Source of the DNA: Leptolyngbya subtilissima AS-A7
GTDB taxonomy: Bacteria; Cyanobacteriota; Cyanobacteriia; Phormidesmidales; Phormidesmidaceae
Direction of reading: 5' to 3'
NCBI RefSeq assembly: GCF_039962255.1
Contig: NZ_JAMPKY010000012.1
Coordinates: 62,001-126,000 of the forward strand
Length of the DNA stretch: 64,000 bases
Shown here: in pieces, positions 54,635 to 63,453 of the stretch
Position numbering within the stretch: position 1 is the first letter of the stretch
Layout: each line of letters starts with the position of its first letter
The notes under the pieces: generated by a model
Databases searched by the model: none
The model's input: the letters and a program-made list of their open reading frames with translations, nothing else
Told to the model about the DNA's origin: nothing
Position numbers and translations under genes: made by a program

Positions 54635-55587
54635 GGCAGTGAGGCTGGCTCTAGGGCGAAAAAGTCAGAGAATACTTGCCCGCCGACAGTGTTGAGCCGG
54701 GTTTGCAGATCGTCGAGAAATTCGTGTAGGCCCCGCTGGGTAATTTCGTCGATGGTGAGGTAGTCAAGCTCTGAGCGCAGGCGGCCAAGGGCGCGATCGC
54801 TACCGGTTCGCCAGGTGCCCATCGAGGTGCCGGAGATCTGATGGAGCGATCGCTCCGCTTCAATCAGACAAAACTGAATTGAGCGGGGAAATTCCCGATT
54901 GAGAATCAAAAACTCCGTCACTCCGCGTGGGGTGATTCGGTACTGGCACTTGCGGTACATTTCGTAGGCGCTGGCCGACTTCAGCAGGGCAATCCACTGC
55001 AAATCGTCGAGGGGCGAGCCCACGTCAGTCACCGAGGGCAGCAAAATGAAGTACTTCACGTCGAGAATGCGGGCGGTTTTATCGGCCCGCTCCAGCAGTC
55101 GCCCTAGTTGACCAAAGTGCCAGCCCTCGTTGTGGGCCATGGTGGCATCCATCACCCCGGCAAATAGATGGCTAGCCATCTTCACTTCCGGGAAAAAGTT
55201 GTGCAGCTCCGACAGCAGCCCGACGTTGGCAGCCTCATTCACCATTAGATAGAACGAGTTCACCTGCTCCCACATTTCTGAGGAAATGACCTCCCGCACC
55301 GATCGCGCATTCTCCCGCGCCGACCTGAGGCAGGAGATGATCGAATTGGGGTACTCGCGATCAAAAGTGAGAAATTTCAGAATATTCTCCGCCGAAGCCT
55401 CTCCATAGCGGGCCTTGAACAGCCCCTGATCGCCAGTAGTTCTGACCAGGGGCTCCCACTGTTGCTCCATGCCGGGAGGGGCATCCAGCAGTAGATTCAA
55501 GTTGACATCCACAAAGCGGGCCACGTTTTCGGCCCGCTCCACATAGCGGTTTAGCCAGTAGATCGAATCGGCGACGCGGCTCAGCAT
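54631..55587 (-). CDS. Alpha-E domain protein
   Basis: The 318-residue protein is an alpha-helical alpha-E (DUF403) domain: LSRVADSIYWLNRYVERAEN, LKFLTFDREYPNSIISCLRS, GWHFGQLGRLLERADKTARI and LNREFPRSIQFCLIEAERSL. In many bacteria such genes stand beside a circularly permuted ATP-grasp gene and a transglutaminase-like gene, a set suggested to build or modify peptides. The ATP-grasp partner is the next gene upstream. Function is unproven. Confidence 0.9.
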   Translation of the reverse strand: MLSRVADSIYWLNRYVERAENVARFVDVNLNLLLDAPPGMEQQWEPLVRTTGDQGLFKARYGEASAENILKFLTFDREYPNSIISCLRSARENARSVREVISSEMWEQVNSFYLMVNEAANVGLLSELHNFFPEVKMASHLFAGVMDATMAHNEGWHFGQLGRLLERADKTARILDVKYFILLPSVTDVGSPLDDLQWIALLKSASAYEMYRKCQYRITPRGVTEFLILNREFPRSIQFCLIEAERSLHQISGTSMGTWRTGSDRALGRLRSELDYLTIDEITQRGLHEFLDDLQTRLNTVGGQVFSDFFALEPASLP

Positions 55588-55696
55588 GGGGGTGAGGAAG
55601 TAGAGGGGTGAGGGGGTAGGGGGGTGAGGGAGTTAGGGAGGGATGGCTAGGTGGATGATTTTAGGAGTGACAAAACTCTTCTAAACAATCAATTGC
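55588..55696. repeat. Purine/pyrimidine-rich spacer between ATP-grasp and alpha-E genes
   Basis: About 109 bases, mostly G-rich on the plus strand (gtgagggggtaggggggtgaggg...). On the transcribed strand it is a polypyrimidine tract. It contains GGTGGAT-like pieces similar to the octamer repeats at 15476 and 28778. Confidence 0.5.
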
Positions 55697-57178
55697 TTAC
55701 ACTCCCACTCCTTCAAGGTGAATGGGCAATTTGGCGTTGGGATCGACGGATTTCACGACCCAGGTGTCTTTGCTGCCGCCGCCCTGGGAAGAATTCACCA
55801 CCAAAGAGCCGCGCTTGAGGGCGACGCGGGTGAGACCACCGGGGTTCACGTAGATATCTTGGCCGTAGAGAATGTAGGGCCGAAGATCGACATGGCAGCC
55901 CTCGAAGGTGTCTTCGATCAGGGTGGGTACCCGCGACAGGCAGAGGGTGGGCTGGGCGATGTAGCCGCGGGGGTTAGCGCGAATGCGATCGCCAAACTCA
56001 ACCCTTTGCTCCTCGGTGGCATGGGGGCCGACCAGCATGCCGTAGCCGCCGGAGGCGTTAGTCGCCTTCACCACCAGCTGATCTAAGTTATCGAGCACGT
56101 GGGCCTGCTGAGTGGCGTCTTCGCACAGGTAGGTGGGCACGTTGGGGATCAGCTGGTCTTCGTCGAGGTAGTAGCGAATCATCTGCGGCACGTAGGCATA
56201 GACCAGCTTGTCGTCGGCGACGCCGGTGCCGAGGGCGTTCGCTAGGGCCACCCGCCCAGACCGATACACCTCCATCAGCCCCGGCACCCCCAGCAGCGAA
56301 TCAGGCCGAAAGGCTAGGGGATCGATAAAGTCATCATCGATGCGGCGATACACCACATCGACTCGCTCTAGCCCTTTGGTGGTGCGCATTTTCAGGTAGC
56401 CGTCCGACACCACCAGGTCACGCCCTTCCACCAGTTCGACCCCCATCTGCTGGGCCAAAAACGAATGCTCAAAGTAGGCCGAGTTGTACATGCCGGGGGA
56501 AAGCACCGCCACCCGAGGGTTCATCAGCGTCTCAGGCACCAGGTTTAGCAGCGTTTCGAGCAGCTGGCTGGCGTAGTCATCCACCGCCGCGATATCCATT
56601 GCCGCAAACAGGTGGGGAAAGGTGTTCTTCATCACCCGCCGGTTTTCGAGTACGTAGGAGATGCCCGAGGGGCAGCGCATGTTGTCTTCGAGCACATACC
56701 AGGTGCCCTCTTTGTCGCGCACCAAGTCGGTGCCGGTGATGTGGCACCAGATGTTGTTGGGTGGGTTGAGGCCTATGCAGGGCTTGAGAAATCCAGGGGC
56801 CGACTCCACCACATGGCGCGGAATCACGCCATCGTTCAAAATCTTCTGATCGTTGTAAACGTCGTGGATAAAGCAGTTGATCGCATAAATGCGCTGCTTG
56901 AGGCCCTTTTCAATCCATTCCCAATCGTGCCCTGGCACAATGCGCGGAATCACATCGAAGGGAAAAATGCGCTCGGTGCCCTGATTGTCGCTGTAGACAT
57001 TAAAGGTGACACCCAGCTTAAACAAGGCGTTTTGCACCGCTTTTTGCCGCTGCTGTAGCTCTACCAACGACATGGCGTTGACCCGCCGCACCAACAGCTC
57101 GGCTTCGGGGCGAGGCTGGCCCTGGCTTAAAAACAGTTCGTCAAAAAAGTCGCCGGGGTCATAGGCGTCAAATAGCAC
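55697..57178 (-). CDS. Circularly permuted type-2 ATP-grasp protein
   Basis: The 493-residue protein has the CP_ATPgrasp_2 signature: GTERIFPFDVIPRIVPGHDW, GLKQRIYAINCFIHDVYNDQ, HITGTDLVRDKEGTWYVLED, NMRCPSGISYVLENRRVMK and the C-terminal VKATNASGGYGMLVGPHATE plus RYIAQPTL-like. ATP-grasp enzymes link a carboxylate to an amine. The family usually pairs with alpha-E and transglutaminase-like proteins; only alpha-E is next to it here. Its substrate is unknown. Confidence 0.9.
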   Translation of the reverse strand: MLFDAYDPGDFFDELFLSQGQPRPEAELLVRRVNAMSLVELQQRQKAVQNALFKLGVTFNVYSDNQGTERIFPFDVIPRIVPGHDWEWIEKGLKQRIYAINCFIHDVYNDQKILNDGVIPRHVVESAPGFLKPCIGLNPPNNIWCHITGTDLVRDKEGTWYVLEDNMRCPSGISYVLENRRVMKNTFPHLFAAMDIAAVDDYASQLLETLLNLVPETLMNPRVAVLSPGMYNSAYFEHSFLAQQMGVELVEGRDLVVSDGYLKMRTTKGLERVDVVYRRIDDDFIDPLAFRPDSLLGVPGLMEVYRSGRVALANALGTGVADDKLVYAYVPQMIRYYLDEDQLIPNVPTYLCEDATQQAHVLDNLDQLVVKATNASGGYGMLVGPHATEEQRVEFGDRIRANPRGYIAQPTLCLSRVPTLIEDTFEGCHVDLRPYILYGQDIYVNPGGLTRVALKRGSLVVNSSQGGGSKDTWVVKSVDPNAKLPIHLEGVGV

Positions 57179-57551
57179 CAGGGGTCTCCTAAAAATCCAG
57201 GGTTAGGGGTCATCTCTATGGTGCCTGGGTCGCTAGCCAGCACAGCAATAGGAATGGGGCAGGGCTTTTCTCAGGGGTAGAGAAAAGCACAGTAGCTCTA
57301 ACCAATACTGGGGTAAGGGCGCGACAAGCTGTAGCGCTCAATACGGTTTTGCGGAAACACCCTGGCAGAGCCACCAAACCCAGCCCAGCGATCGCGGGCT
57401 AGGTCAGGCAACTGTATAAGACAATCGCCAGCTGAACCCGCATTTAGGCTCGGCTGGCGATCGCTAACCAGCTCAGAATTTTCCCATGCCCGTATCGACG
57501 ACGGGAAACTTCAGGTTCTCAAAGGCCTGAATTATCTCAACCCTAGAAAAT
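57179..57551. other. Intergenic region upstream of the ATP-grasp gene
   Basis: About 373 bases. There is a hairpin at 57264-57288 (GCTTTTCTC/GAGAAAAGC) which may terminate the transaldolase transcript, although it lies some 270 bases past the stop at 57552. The rest should hold the ATP-grasp promoter. No gene is seen. Confidence 0.4.
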
Positions 57552-58739
57552 TTAGACCTGAGCAATCTCAAAGGCAGGCCCCAGTCCGGCAACAATCTCC
57601 GAGGAGGAAAGCCTACCGTCGTGGTCGAGGTCAAGGGCATCGAAGGCGGCATCGGTGCCAAGCCATTCTTCCCGAGTAATAAAGCCGTCACCGTCTAGGT
57701 CATAGGCTTTGAATAGGTCAAACTGGTCATCCCGAGCGGTGGTGGTCGTGCCGTTGCTCTCGGTGAGCTGAGTCAGACGGGTAGCAAGCAAGCCCTCTAG
57801 GGCTTCGAGGGCCTTACTAAACCCTGTAATGCCTTCGTCGAGCTTTTCGGTGGCCATGCGATCGCTCTCATGCATCGACCGGAAAGTTGCTTCATCGATG
57901 GAGATCTGCTCAATATCCAGCGACGCGGCCTTGGCGGGGTCGAGCTTGCGGGGCAGGTCGGCCTGAGTCTCGTCGAGATTAGCCAACAGCTGGGGTGAGA
58001 TGGTCAGCAGATCGCAGCCCGCCAACTCGGTAATTTCGCCTACGTTGCGGAAGCTGGCCCCCATCACCTCAGTTTTGTAGCCAAACTTCTTGTAGTAGTT
58101 GTAGATCTCGGTCACCGACAGCACACCGGGGTCTTCGGGAGCGGAGTACTCTTCGCGACCGGTATCTTTTTTGTACCAGTCAAGGATGCGACCCACAAAG
58201 GGAGAAATCAGGGTAGTGCCAGCTTCGGCACAGGCGATCGCCTGGTGAATGCCAAACAGCAGGGTGAGGTTGCAGTGAATGCCCTCTTTCTCAAGAATCT
58301 CAGCGGCTTTAATGCCCTCCCAGGTAGAGGCAATTTTGATTAGCACCCGCTCGGGGGTAATGCCCAGCTTGTCGTACTGGGCGATAATATCGCGGGCGGT
58401 GGACACGGTGGCTTCGGTGTCGTAGGAGAGGCGAGCATCGACCTCGGTAGAAACCCGGCCAGGGATAATGCCCAAAATCTTGTGGCCAAAGGCGACCGCC
58501 AGACGATTAAAGGCCAGGTTAGCCACGTCTTTATCCGATGCGCCCTCTCCGGCATCGGCCTTGGCCTTGAGCAGGGTGTCATCAACAATGGCCTGGTACT
58601 GGGGCATCTGCGCCGCCGCCGTAATCAATGAAGGGTTGGTGGTGGCGTCGCGGGGGGTAAATTTCTCAATGGCTTGAATGTCTCCGGTGTCGGCGACAAC
58701 AACGGTCATTTGCCGAAGCTGCTCTAAGAGGCTGGCCAT
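57552..58739 (-). CDS. tal: Transaldolase with C-terminal EF-hand pair
   Basis: The 395-residue enzyme is a class-1 transaldolase of the pentose phosphate pathway. The catalytic Lys lies in [26 protein letters not shown] at the start and [10 protein letters not shown] and [13 protein letters not shown] are typical. Beyond the usual end of about 330 residues, two EF-hand loops follow: [12 protein letters not shown] (about 348-359) and [12 protein letters not shown] (about 366-377), each with the Asp and Glu for calcium. The EF pair suggests calcium-dependent regulation or stability. Related cyanobacterial transaldolases are also long. Confidence 0.95.
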   Translation of the reverse strand: MASLLEQLRQMTVVVADTGDIQAIEKFTPRDATTNPSLITAAAQMPQYQAIVDDTLLKAKADAGEGASDKDVANLAFNRLAVAFGHKILGIIPGRVSTEVDARLSYDTEATVSTARDIIAQYDKLGITPERVLIKIASTWEGIKAAEILEKEGIHCNLTLLFGIHQAIACAEAGTTLISPFVGRILDWYKKDTGREEYSAPEDPGVLSVTEIYNYYKKFGYKTEVMGASFRNVGEITELAGCDLLTISPQLLANLDETQADLPRKLDPAKAASLDIEQISIDEATFRSMHESDRMATEKLDEGITGFSKALEALEGLLATRLTQLTESNGTTTTARDDQFDLFKAYDLDGDGFITREEWLGTDAAFDALDLDHDGRLSSSEIVAGLGPAFEIAQV

Positions 58740-58915
58740 GGGTTTCTCCTCAAATTTGGGGGCAAAAGGGGACTTCTGGTGTTGACTTCATTGTAAACAG
58801 GGGATTCTGAGCCAGGCATTAACCCTTAGTTAAAGCTACAGGGCAGTTACAAAACATTGTGTGCCCCCTAAACGAGCCCCCATTACTAACGGTTTCTTAA
58901 GGGTTCGGGATTCAA

Positions 58916-58966
58916 GGTATAGGGTTCAAGGCGGCGTCTTAAACCCTGTACCTTGAACCCTATACC
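58916..58966. repeat. Perfect 16-bp inverted repeat in the divergent spacer between tal and ictB
   Basis: GGTATAGGGTTCAAGG (58916-58931) and CCTTGAACCCTATACC (58951-58966) around a 19-base loop. It resembles the hairpin at 3412-3450 and the CCCTAAACCCTAAACC sequence at 37493. It lies between two divergent starts, so it is not a terminator. Confidence 0.65.
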
Positions 58967-59022
58967 CGGTTTTCACTGCCAAGAGAAATTAACCGATTGC
59001 TTCAACTCGGTCAAAGCTTGGC

Positions 59023-60465
59023 ATGATGGGAGGGATTTTATCGGCGATCGCCCCTCTTCAATCAATGCTGACTGACTTTTGGCAACAGCTCACCCTCTCT
59101 GGTTTTGCCCTAGAACAGTGGCGCGATGCCAGCCTGATCCATCGGCTGCTGGCTCCGCTGCGGCGGTGGCGGCAGGGCAGCTGGCTGCTGCGCTGGGGTG
59201 ACTGGATTGGCCTGGCCATTGTGGTGGTGCTGTTTGCCCTGGCTCCCTACGTCTCGACCACGCTGATTGGGGTGCTGCTGCTGGCGGCGGCAGCCCTGTG
59301 GGCCTTGCTCACCCTCACCGATGAAGCCGGGGTGGGCCTATCGCCGGTTCACCTGACGGTGGCGGTCTACTGGGGAGTGATGGTGCTGGCCACGGCTCTT
59401 TCGCCTGTGCGCGGGGCGGCTGTCAGCGGGCTGATCAAGCTGACGCTGAATATCTTGCTGTTTTTGCTGATTGCGCGGGTAGCGCGACGGCCTCGGGCCA
59501 GGGGCCTGCTGATTTTGGCCTACATTTTGACTACCTTACCGGTGGCGATATACGGCCTGCGGCAATATTTCTTTGGGGCAACCGCCCTAGCCACCTGGGT
59601 AGACAGCAAATCGGCGGTGGCTGATGTGACGCGGGTGTACAGCTTTTTGGGCAACCCTAATTTGCTGGCGGGCTACCTTATTCCGGGGGTGATGCTGAGC
59701 GCGGCGGCTGTGTTTGCCTGGCCCCGCTGGGCACCAAAGGGTCTAGCCCTGCTGGCCACCTTGATCAACACTCTATGCCTGATTTTGACCTTGAGCCGCG
59801 GCGGCTGGATTGGCTTTTTGATCGCAGGCTTTGTACTGATGACGCTGCTGGTGCAGTACTGGAGTGTTTGGTTTTCGCCATTTTGGAAGCGCTGGGCGCT
59901 GCCGCTGTTGCTGGGTGGAGCGGCGGCAGTAGTCATAGCAGGGGTAATCGCGGTCGATTCGCTGCGGGCGCGGGTATTGAGTATCTTTGTGGGCCGGGCC
60001 GACAGCAGCAACAATTTTCGCATGAATGTCTGGGCCGCCGTCATTGACATGGTTCGCGCTCGCCCTATTTTGGGCATCGGTCCCGGCAATGATGCCTTCA
60101 ACGCGGTTTATCCCCTCTTTCAACGGCCTCGCTATACCGCTCTGAGCGCCTACTCAGTCTTTTTAGAAGTGCTAGTGGAGGGAGGAATTATCGGGTTGAC
60201 GGCGTTTCTGTGGCTGCTGCTGCTAATTTTTCACCAGGCCTGGGTACAACTCCAGCGACTGCGAGCCACGCAAGATCAGCAGGGCTACTGGCTGATGGGG
60301 GCGATCGCCTCGATTAGCGGCATCCTCGGCCAGGGCATTGCCGACACCGTGATGTATCGGCCTCAAATCAGTACGCTGTGGTGGATGGCGATCGCCTTGG
60401 TGGCCAGCTACTATCCGGCGCAGCAGGCATGGAGCGGGCGATCGTTTAAGGTGCGCCAGGAGTAG
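59023..60465 (+). CDS. ictB: IctB-family membrane protein (O-antigen-ligase-like fold)
   Basis: The 480-residue protein has about ten membrane helices and the Wzy/WaaL-type domain: FLGNPNLLAGYLIPGVML, LTLSRGGWIGFLIAGFVLM, SNNFRMNVWAAVIDMVRARP and GIGPGNDAFNAVYPLFQRPR. It is the cyanobacterial IctB family, first described as inorganic-carbon accumulation protein, though its fold is that of a polysaccharide polymerase/ligase and a transport role is disputed. It is divergent from tal, with a hairpin in the spacer. ATG 59026 is equally possible as the start. Confidence 0.9.
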   Translation: MMGGILSAIAPLQSMLTDFWQQLTLSGFALEQWRDASLIHRLLAPLRRWRQGSWLLRWGDWIGLAIVVVLFALAPYVSTTLIGVLLLAAAALWALLTLTDEAGVGLSPVHLTVAVYWGVMVLATALSPVRGAAVSGLIKLTLNILLFLLIARVARRPRARGLLILAYILTTLPVAIYGLRQYFFGATALATWVDSKSAVADVTRVYSFLGNPNLLAGYLIPGVMLSAAAVFAWPRWAPKGLALLATLINTLCLILTLSRGGWIGFLIAGFVLMTLLVQYWSVWFSPFWKRWALPLLLGGAAAVVIAGVIAVDSLRARVLSIFVGRADSSNNFRMNVWAAVIDMVRARPILGIGPGNDAFNAVYPLFQRPRYTALSAYSVFLEVLVEGGIIGLTAFLWLLLLIFHQAWVQLQRLRATQDQQGYWLMGAIASISGILGQGIADTVMYRPQISTLWWMAIALVASYYPAQQAWSGRSFKVRQE

Positions 60466-60555
60466 CCAGTTGATTGGAACAGCTTGCTGGCCAGGCCCAC
60501 GAACCTAGCAATCTATAACCAAAGATAGATTCGTCTTTTGAGTTGTCAAAGTACG

Positions 60556-60882
60556 TTAGTAGCTGTCTTCCATGCCTTCGGTGCCGTCCCAAGTGGGGTG
60601 GGGCAAAAGCTTGACTTTGCCTTTTTGAGGCAGCTCTTGGCCAACGGATAGAGTTCCCCCATTGAGCGCCAAGTGAGCTTTTAAGCGCCTTTTGGCCTCC
60701 GCCATGGAGCTTACTCGGAAATTGAGAATGTAGAGGTAGGGTGAGGGACTCTGATCTAAGTCAGTAGCGCTTTCCCAAATGCGCAGCCGAATGCCGTCGG
60801 CATCGGGCACGATCTTGTAGAACAGCAGATGATCGACGTCGGGGGCATAGCGGCTGAGGTTAGCGGAAAGCGGAGTTTGCAT
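60556..60882 (-). CDS. Conserved cyanobacterial hypothetical protein
   Basis: The 108-residue protein is soluble: HLLFYKIVPDADGIRLRIWE, SPYLYILNFRVSSMAEAKRR, LKAHLALNGG. It has an alpha/beta look but no motif that I recognise. It is convergent to ictB and has an upstream spacer on the minus strand. Confidence 0.6.
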   Translation of the reverse strand: MQTPLSANLSRYAPDVDHLLFYKIVPDADGIRLRIWESATDLDQSPSPYLYILNFRVSSMAEAKRRLKAHLALNGGTLSVGQELPQKGKVKLLPHPTWDGTEGMEDSY

Positions 60883-61216
60883 GTCCTAAAGACCAGAATC
60901 AAACGACCAGAAGAACGATTAGCCGGCAGCAGCACCTTCACCTTCTTTGAGAGTACCCATAGCCAGGGTCACAATCTAAGGGGTCTTTATGAATTCCTTA
61001 CAGTCATTTCGTGGAATTCCCGGAACAATCGGCATCCGGATAAATATTACAACCTGTAAGAAATTGGCCTTGGTTTTGGCCAGGTTCTGATTAGACTACC
61101 CTAACGCTTATAGAGCAAAGCGTTGGGGATCATTGATTTAAGTATCGAACAAGTTGCGGTTGCCCGTCGACCTTTTTGCTCTGATCTGCGTAAAAATGCC
61201 TAAGATTTTATGTTTC
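60883..61216. other. Intergenic region with a small dyad
   Basis: About 334 bases. A 7-bp inverted repeat GAATTCC...GGAATTC lies at 60991-61019. On the minus strand near 60920-60975 there is a short frame ending MGTLKEGEGAAAG, too short to call. The 5' part must hold the promoter of the gene at 60556. Nothing else is seen. Confidence 0.4.
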
Positions 61217-61795
61217 CTAAAGATTAAGCGAAGTTGTTCTGCGCTCCATTTCGCCGCGCAGGGCCTTGATGGTGTCGACTAAGCCAGCCTCAAACAAGTT
61301 ATAAAACATTGACTTGAAAGGACCGACATCTGCTTCGGCCCGCACCTGTTGCGAGAGTAGCCGCACCGGCTCAGTGCCCGGGGCTAGGGTGGCGGTGTCG
61401 ATGCGCCAGTGGCCATACATATACTCCAAGTTGCCCTTGAGCAGTCGAAAGCTAATTTGCTGACCGTCCAGTTCCAGGTTTTCGGTCAGCACCGTCGATT
61501 CCATAGTGGTGAGCAGAATGCGACGGCGATCGAGCTGCTCGACTACGGTGCGATCGCCGTCAATCTCGACCACGCGGCTTTTTACCACCGTTGGCAAAAA
61601 TTGGTAGAAGTTGTCATAGTCGGTCAGCACGTTCCAAGCCGTAGCGTGGGATGCCGGGGTAGCGGCCATAATTCCATACTGGCCTTTGCCACCCTTCACC
61701 AACACATCGCGTTTGGCTAAGGTCGCCCAATCAGCCGGGGTTAGTTTGCCCAGATAGGCCTCAGCGGGCTGAACCTGACGAGATAAACGCGACAT
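61217..61795 (-). CDS. SRPBCC-family (cyclase/dehydrase) protein
   Basis: The 192-residue protein has a START/SRPBCC lipid-binding fold: MAATPASHATAWNVLTDYDN, FYQFLPTVVKSRVVEIDGDR, YMYGHWRIDTATLAPG and VRAEADVGPFKSMFYNLFEAG. Cyanobacterial members may bind lipids, pigments or other hydrophobic compounds; the ligand is unknown. I chose ATG 61795. It is divergent from the HugZ-like gene. Confidence 0.82.
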   Translation of the reverse strand: MSRLSRQVQPAEAYLGKLTPADWATLAKRDVLVKGGKGQYGIMAATPASHATAWNVLTDYDNFYQFLPTVVKSRVVEIDGDRTVVEQLDRRRILLTTMESTVLTENLELDGQQISFRLLKGNLEYMYGHWRIDTATLAPGTEPVRLLSQQVRAEADVGPFKSMFYNLFEAGLVDTIKALRGEMERRTTSLNL

Positions 61796-61891
61796 AATAT
61801 CCAGAGTGCCAAAACTCAATTACTGTAGCGCTAAGCCGCAGTGGCGGCACAGCCCTGCTCTGTTGTTTTTATAGCTTACTGCCATTCGCCA

Positions 61892-62404
61892 ATGCCTAGT
61901 TTTGCAGCGGTTTTAGCGGCTTACCAAGACTTGCCCAGCCGGGTATACAGCCTGATGCTGAGCACCGTTAACAGCGATGGTCAGCCCCACGCCAGCTATG
62001 CGCCCTATGTCATGGACGCGGACTACCAGATCTACATCTTTACCAGCGGGCTGTCGGCCCACACCGCAAACCTGCAAAGCAGTGGTTTAGCGAGCGTCTT
62101 ATTGATTGAAGACGAAGCAGTCGCCTCCCAAGTGTTTGCCCGACAGCGGATTGCCTACGACTGCCAGGCTAGCCTGCTGCCCCGGGGTACCGCTGATTGG
62201 GAGGCGGTGGCCGATCGCTTTGAGCAGCGCTTTGGGGAGATTATCCCCATGCTGCGATCGCTCGACGACTTTCAAATCTTTTGTCTCAGCCCCCAGGCCG
62301 GACGATTTGTGATGGGGTTTGGCGCTGCCTACGCCGTTGACCCTCAAAACCTGAGTCAGCTGATTGGCCCACCTCAAACGGGCCCCGACAACGCCACCGC
62401 TTAA
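61892..62404 (+). CDS. HugZ/pyridoxamine-oxidase-fold protein
   Basis: The 170-residue protein has a split-barrel flavin/heme-binding fold: VYSLMLSTVNSDGQPHASYA, QIYIFTSGLSAHTANLQSSG, ASVLLIEDEAVASQVFARQR and IFCLSPQAGRFVMGFGAAYA. This is the pattern of HugZ-like heme oxygenases, which degrade heme and bind it at a C-terminal loop with His. Actual heme use is an inference. I chose ATG 61892. Confidence 0.85.
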   Translation: MPSFAAVLAAYQDLPSRVYSLMLSTVNSDGQPHASYAPYVMDADYQIYIFTSGLSAHTANLQSSGLASVLLIEDEAVASQVFARQRIAYDCQASLLPRGTADWEAVADRFEQRFGEIIPMLRSLDDFQIFCLSPQAGRFVMGFGAAYAVDPQNLSQLIGPPQTGPDNATA

Positions 62405-62411
62405 TGACTAT

Positions 62412-63290
62412 CTAGCCATTCACTAGAATGCCGATGCCGGCTAGGGCCACCACCGCCCCCACCACTGCCCGCAGGCTGACTCGATCGCCCAGAACCGCCG
62501 CTAAGGGCAGCACAAACAGCGGACTGGTAGAGGTCAGCGCCTGGGCGACACCAGTAGCAGTGTACTTCAGCGCCATCTGCTGAAGGTAAATGGCCAGGTA
62601 GGTACCAAAGCCAGCCGCCAGGGCCACCCCGGCCAATAACTTGGGCGATCGCAGGGGCCTGAGCTGCTCCACTACTAGCCCCTGCCAGCGCAAAATTCCC
62701 ACAATGATAATGAAGCCGCCCCCCAGCCGCAGCAGCGAGCTCCACATGGGGGCAACCTCGGTGTCGGCCAGCACGGCCCGCGACATCACTGCTCCGGTGG
62801 CCTGCCCCAGGGCTGCCAGCACCCCATACAGCACGCCCCGATAGTCGGCTCGGCCAGGGGCCGCCCCCGGCGCTCGCTCAGCGATCACCCACACCACCCC
62901 AGCCAGGGTGAGCCCTATGCCTAGCCAGGCCCGTCCGCTGAGAGTCTCCTGCAAGAACACCAGGGCCAGCAGGGCCGCCAGGGGGGGAGCCAGAGTTTCG
63001 AGCAGCAGCGCCCGCCGAGGACCAAGGTGGTTGATGGCAGCAAAGTACGCTGTATCACCCAAACCAATACCAATCACACCGCTGAGAGCCAAAATGCTTA
63101 CGGCTTGGCGATCTAGGCCCGCCGCACTCTGGCCTATTAGCACCAGGGTTAGGGAGAGCAGCACCAGGGCGATCGCTCCCTTGGCCAGGTTGAGCACCAG
63201 CGGCGACAGCGACTTGCCCAGCCGCCCAAAAACCACCGTGGCCACCGCCCACAAAAAGGCGGCCATCAGGGCCGCTAGTTCACCTCGCAT
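62412..63290 (-). CDS. DMT-superfamily EamA transporter
   Basis: The 292-residue protein has ten membrane helices in two EamA repeats: the first with FLWAVATVVFGRLGKSLSPL, the second with GVLAALGQATGAVMSRAVLA and ALTSTSPLFVLPLAAVLGDR. EamA proteins export amino acids, nucleotide sugars or other metabolites. The substrate is unknown. It converges with the HugZ-like gene, with 7 bases between stops. Confidence 0.9.
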   Translation of the reverse strand: MRGELAALMAAFLWAVATVVFGRLGKSLSPLVLNLAKGAIALVLLSLTLVLIGQSAAGLDRQAVSILALSGVIGIGLGDTAYFAAINHLGPRRALLLETLAPPLAALLALVFLQETLSGRAWLGIGLTLAGVVWVIAERAPGAAPGRADYRGVLYGVLAALGQATGAVMSRAVLADTEVAPMWSSLLRLGGGFIIIVGILRWQGLVVEQLRPLRSPKLLAGVALAAGFGTYLAIYLQQMALKYTATGVAQALTSTSPLFVLPLAAVLGDRVSLRAVVGAVVALAGIGILVNG

Positions 63291-63453
63291 AACTGGGAAA
63301 GCCCTGCTTTACAACGTTTGAATTTTGCGTAATGCCACCATAGCGGAATGCAACAGAATCTTTACACTTCTGCCTCAGGAATGTGCTGATCGAGGAGGCA
63401 ATCGTCGTAGAGAGAACCAAGACAGACTGACCAATCCTAGGAAAATTTGAGTT

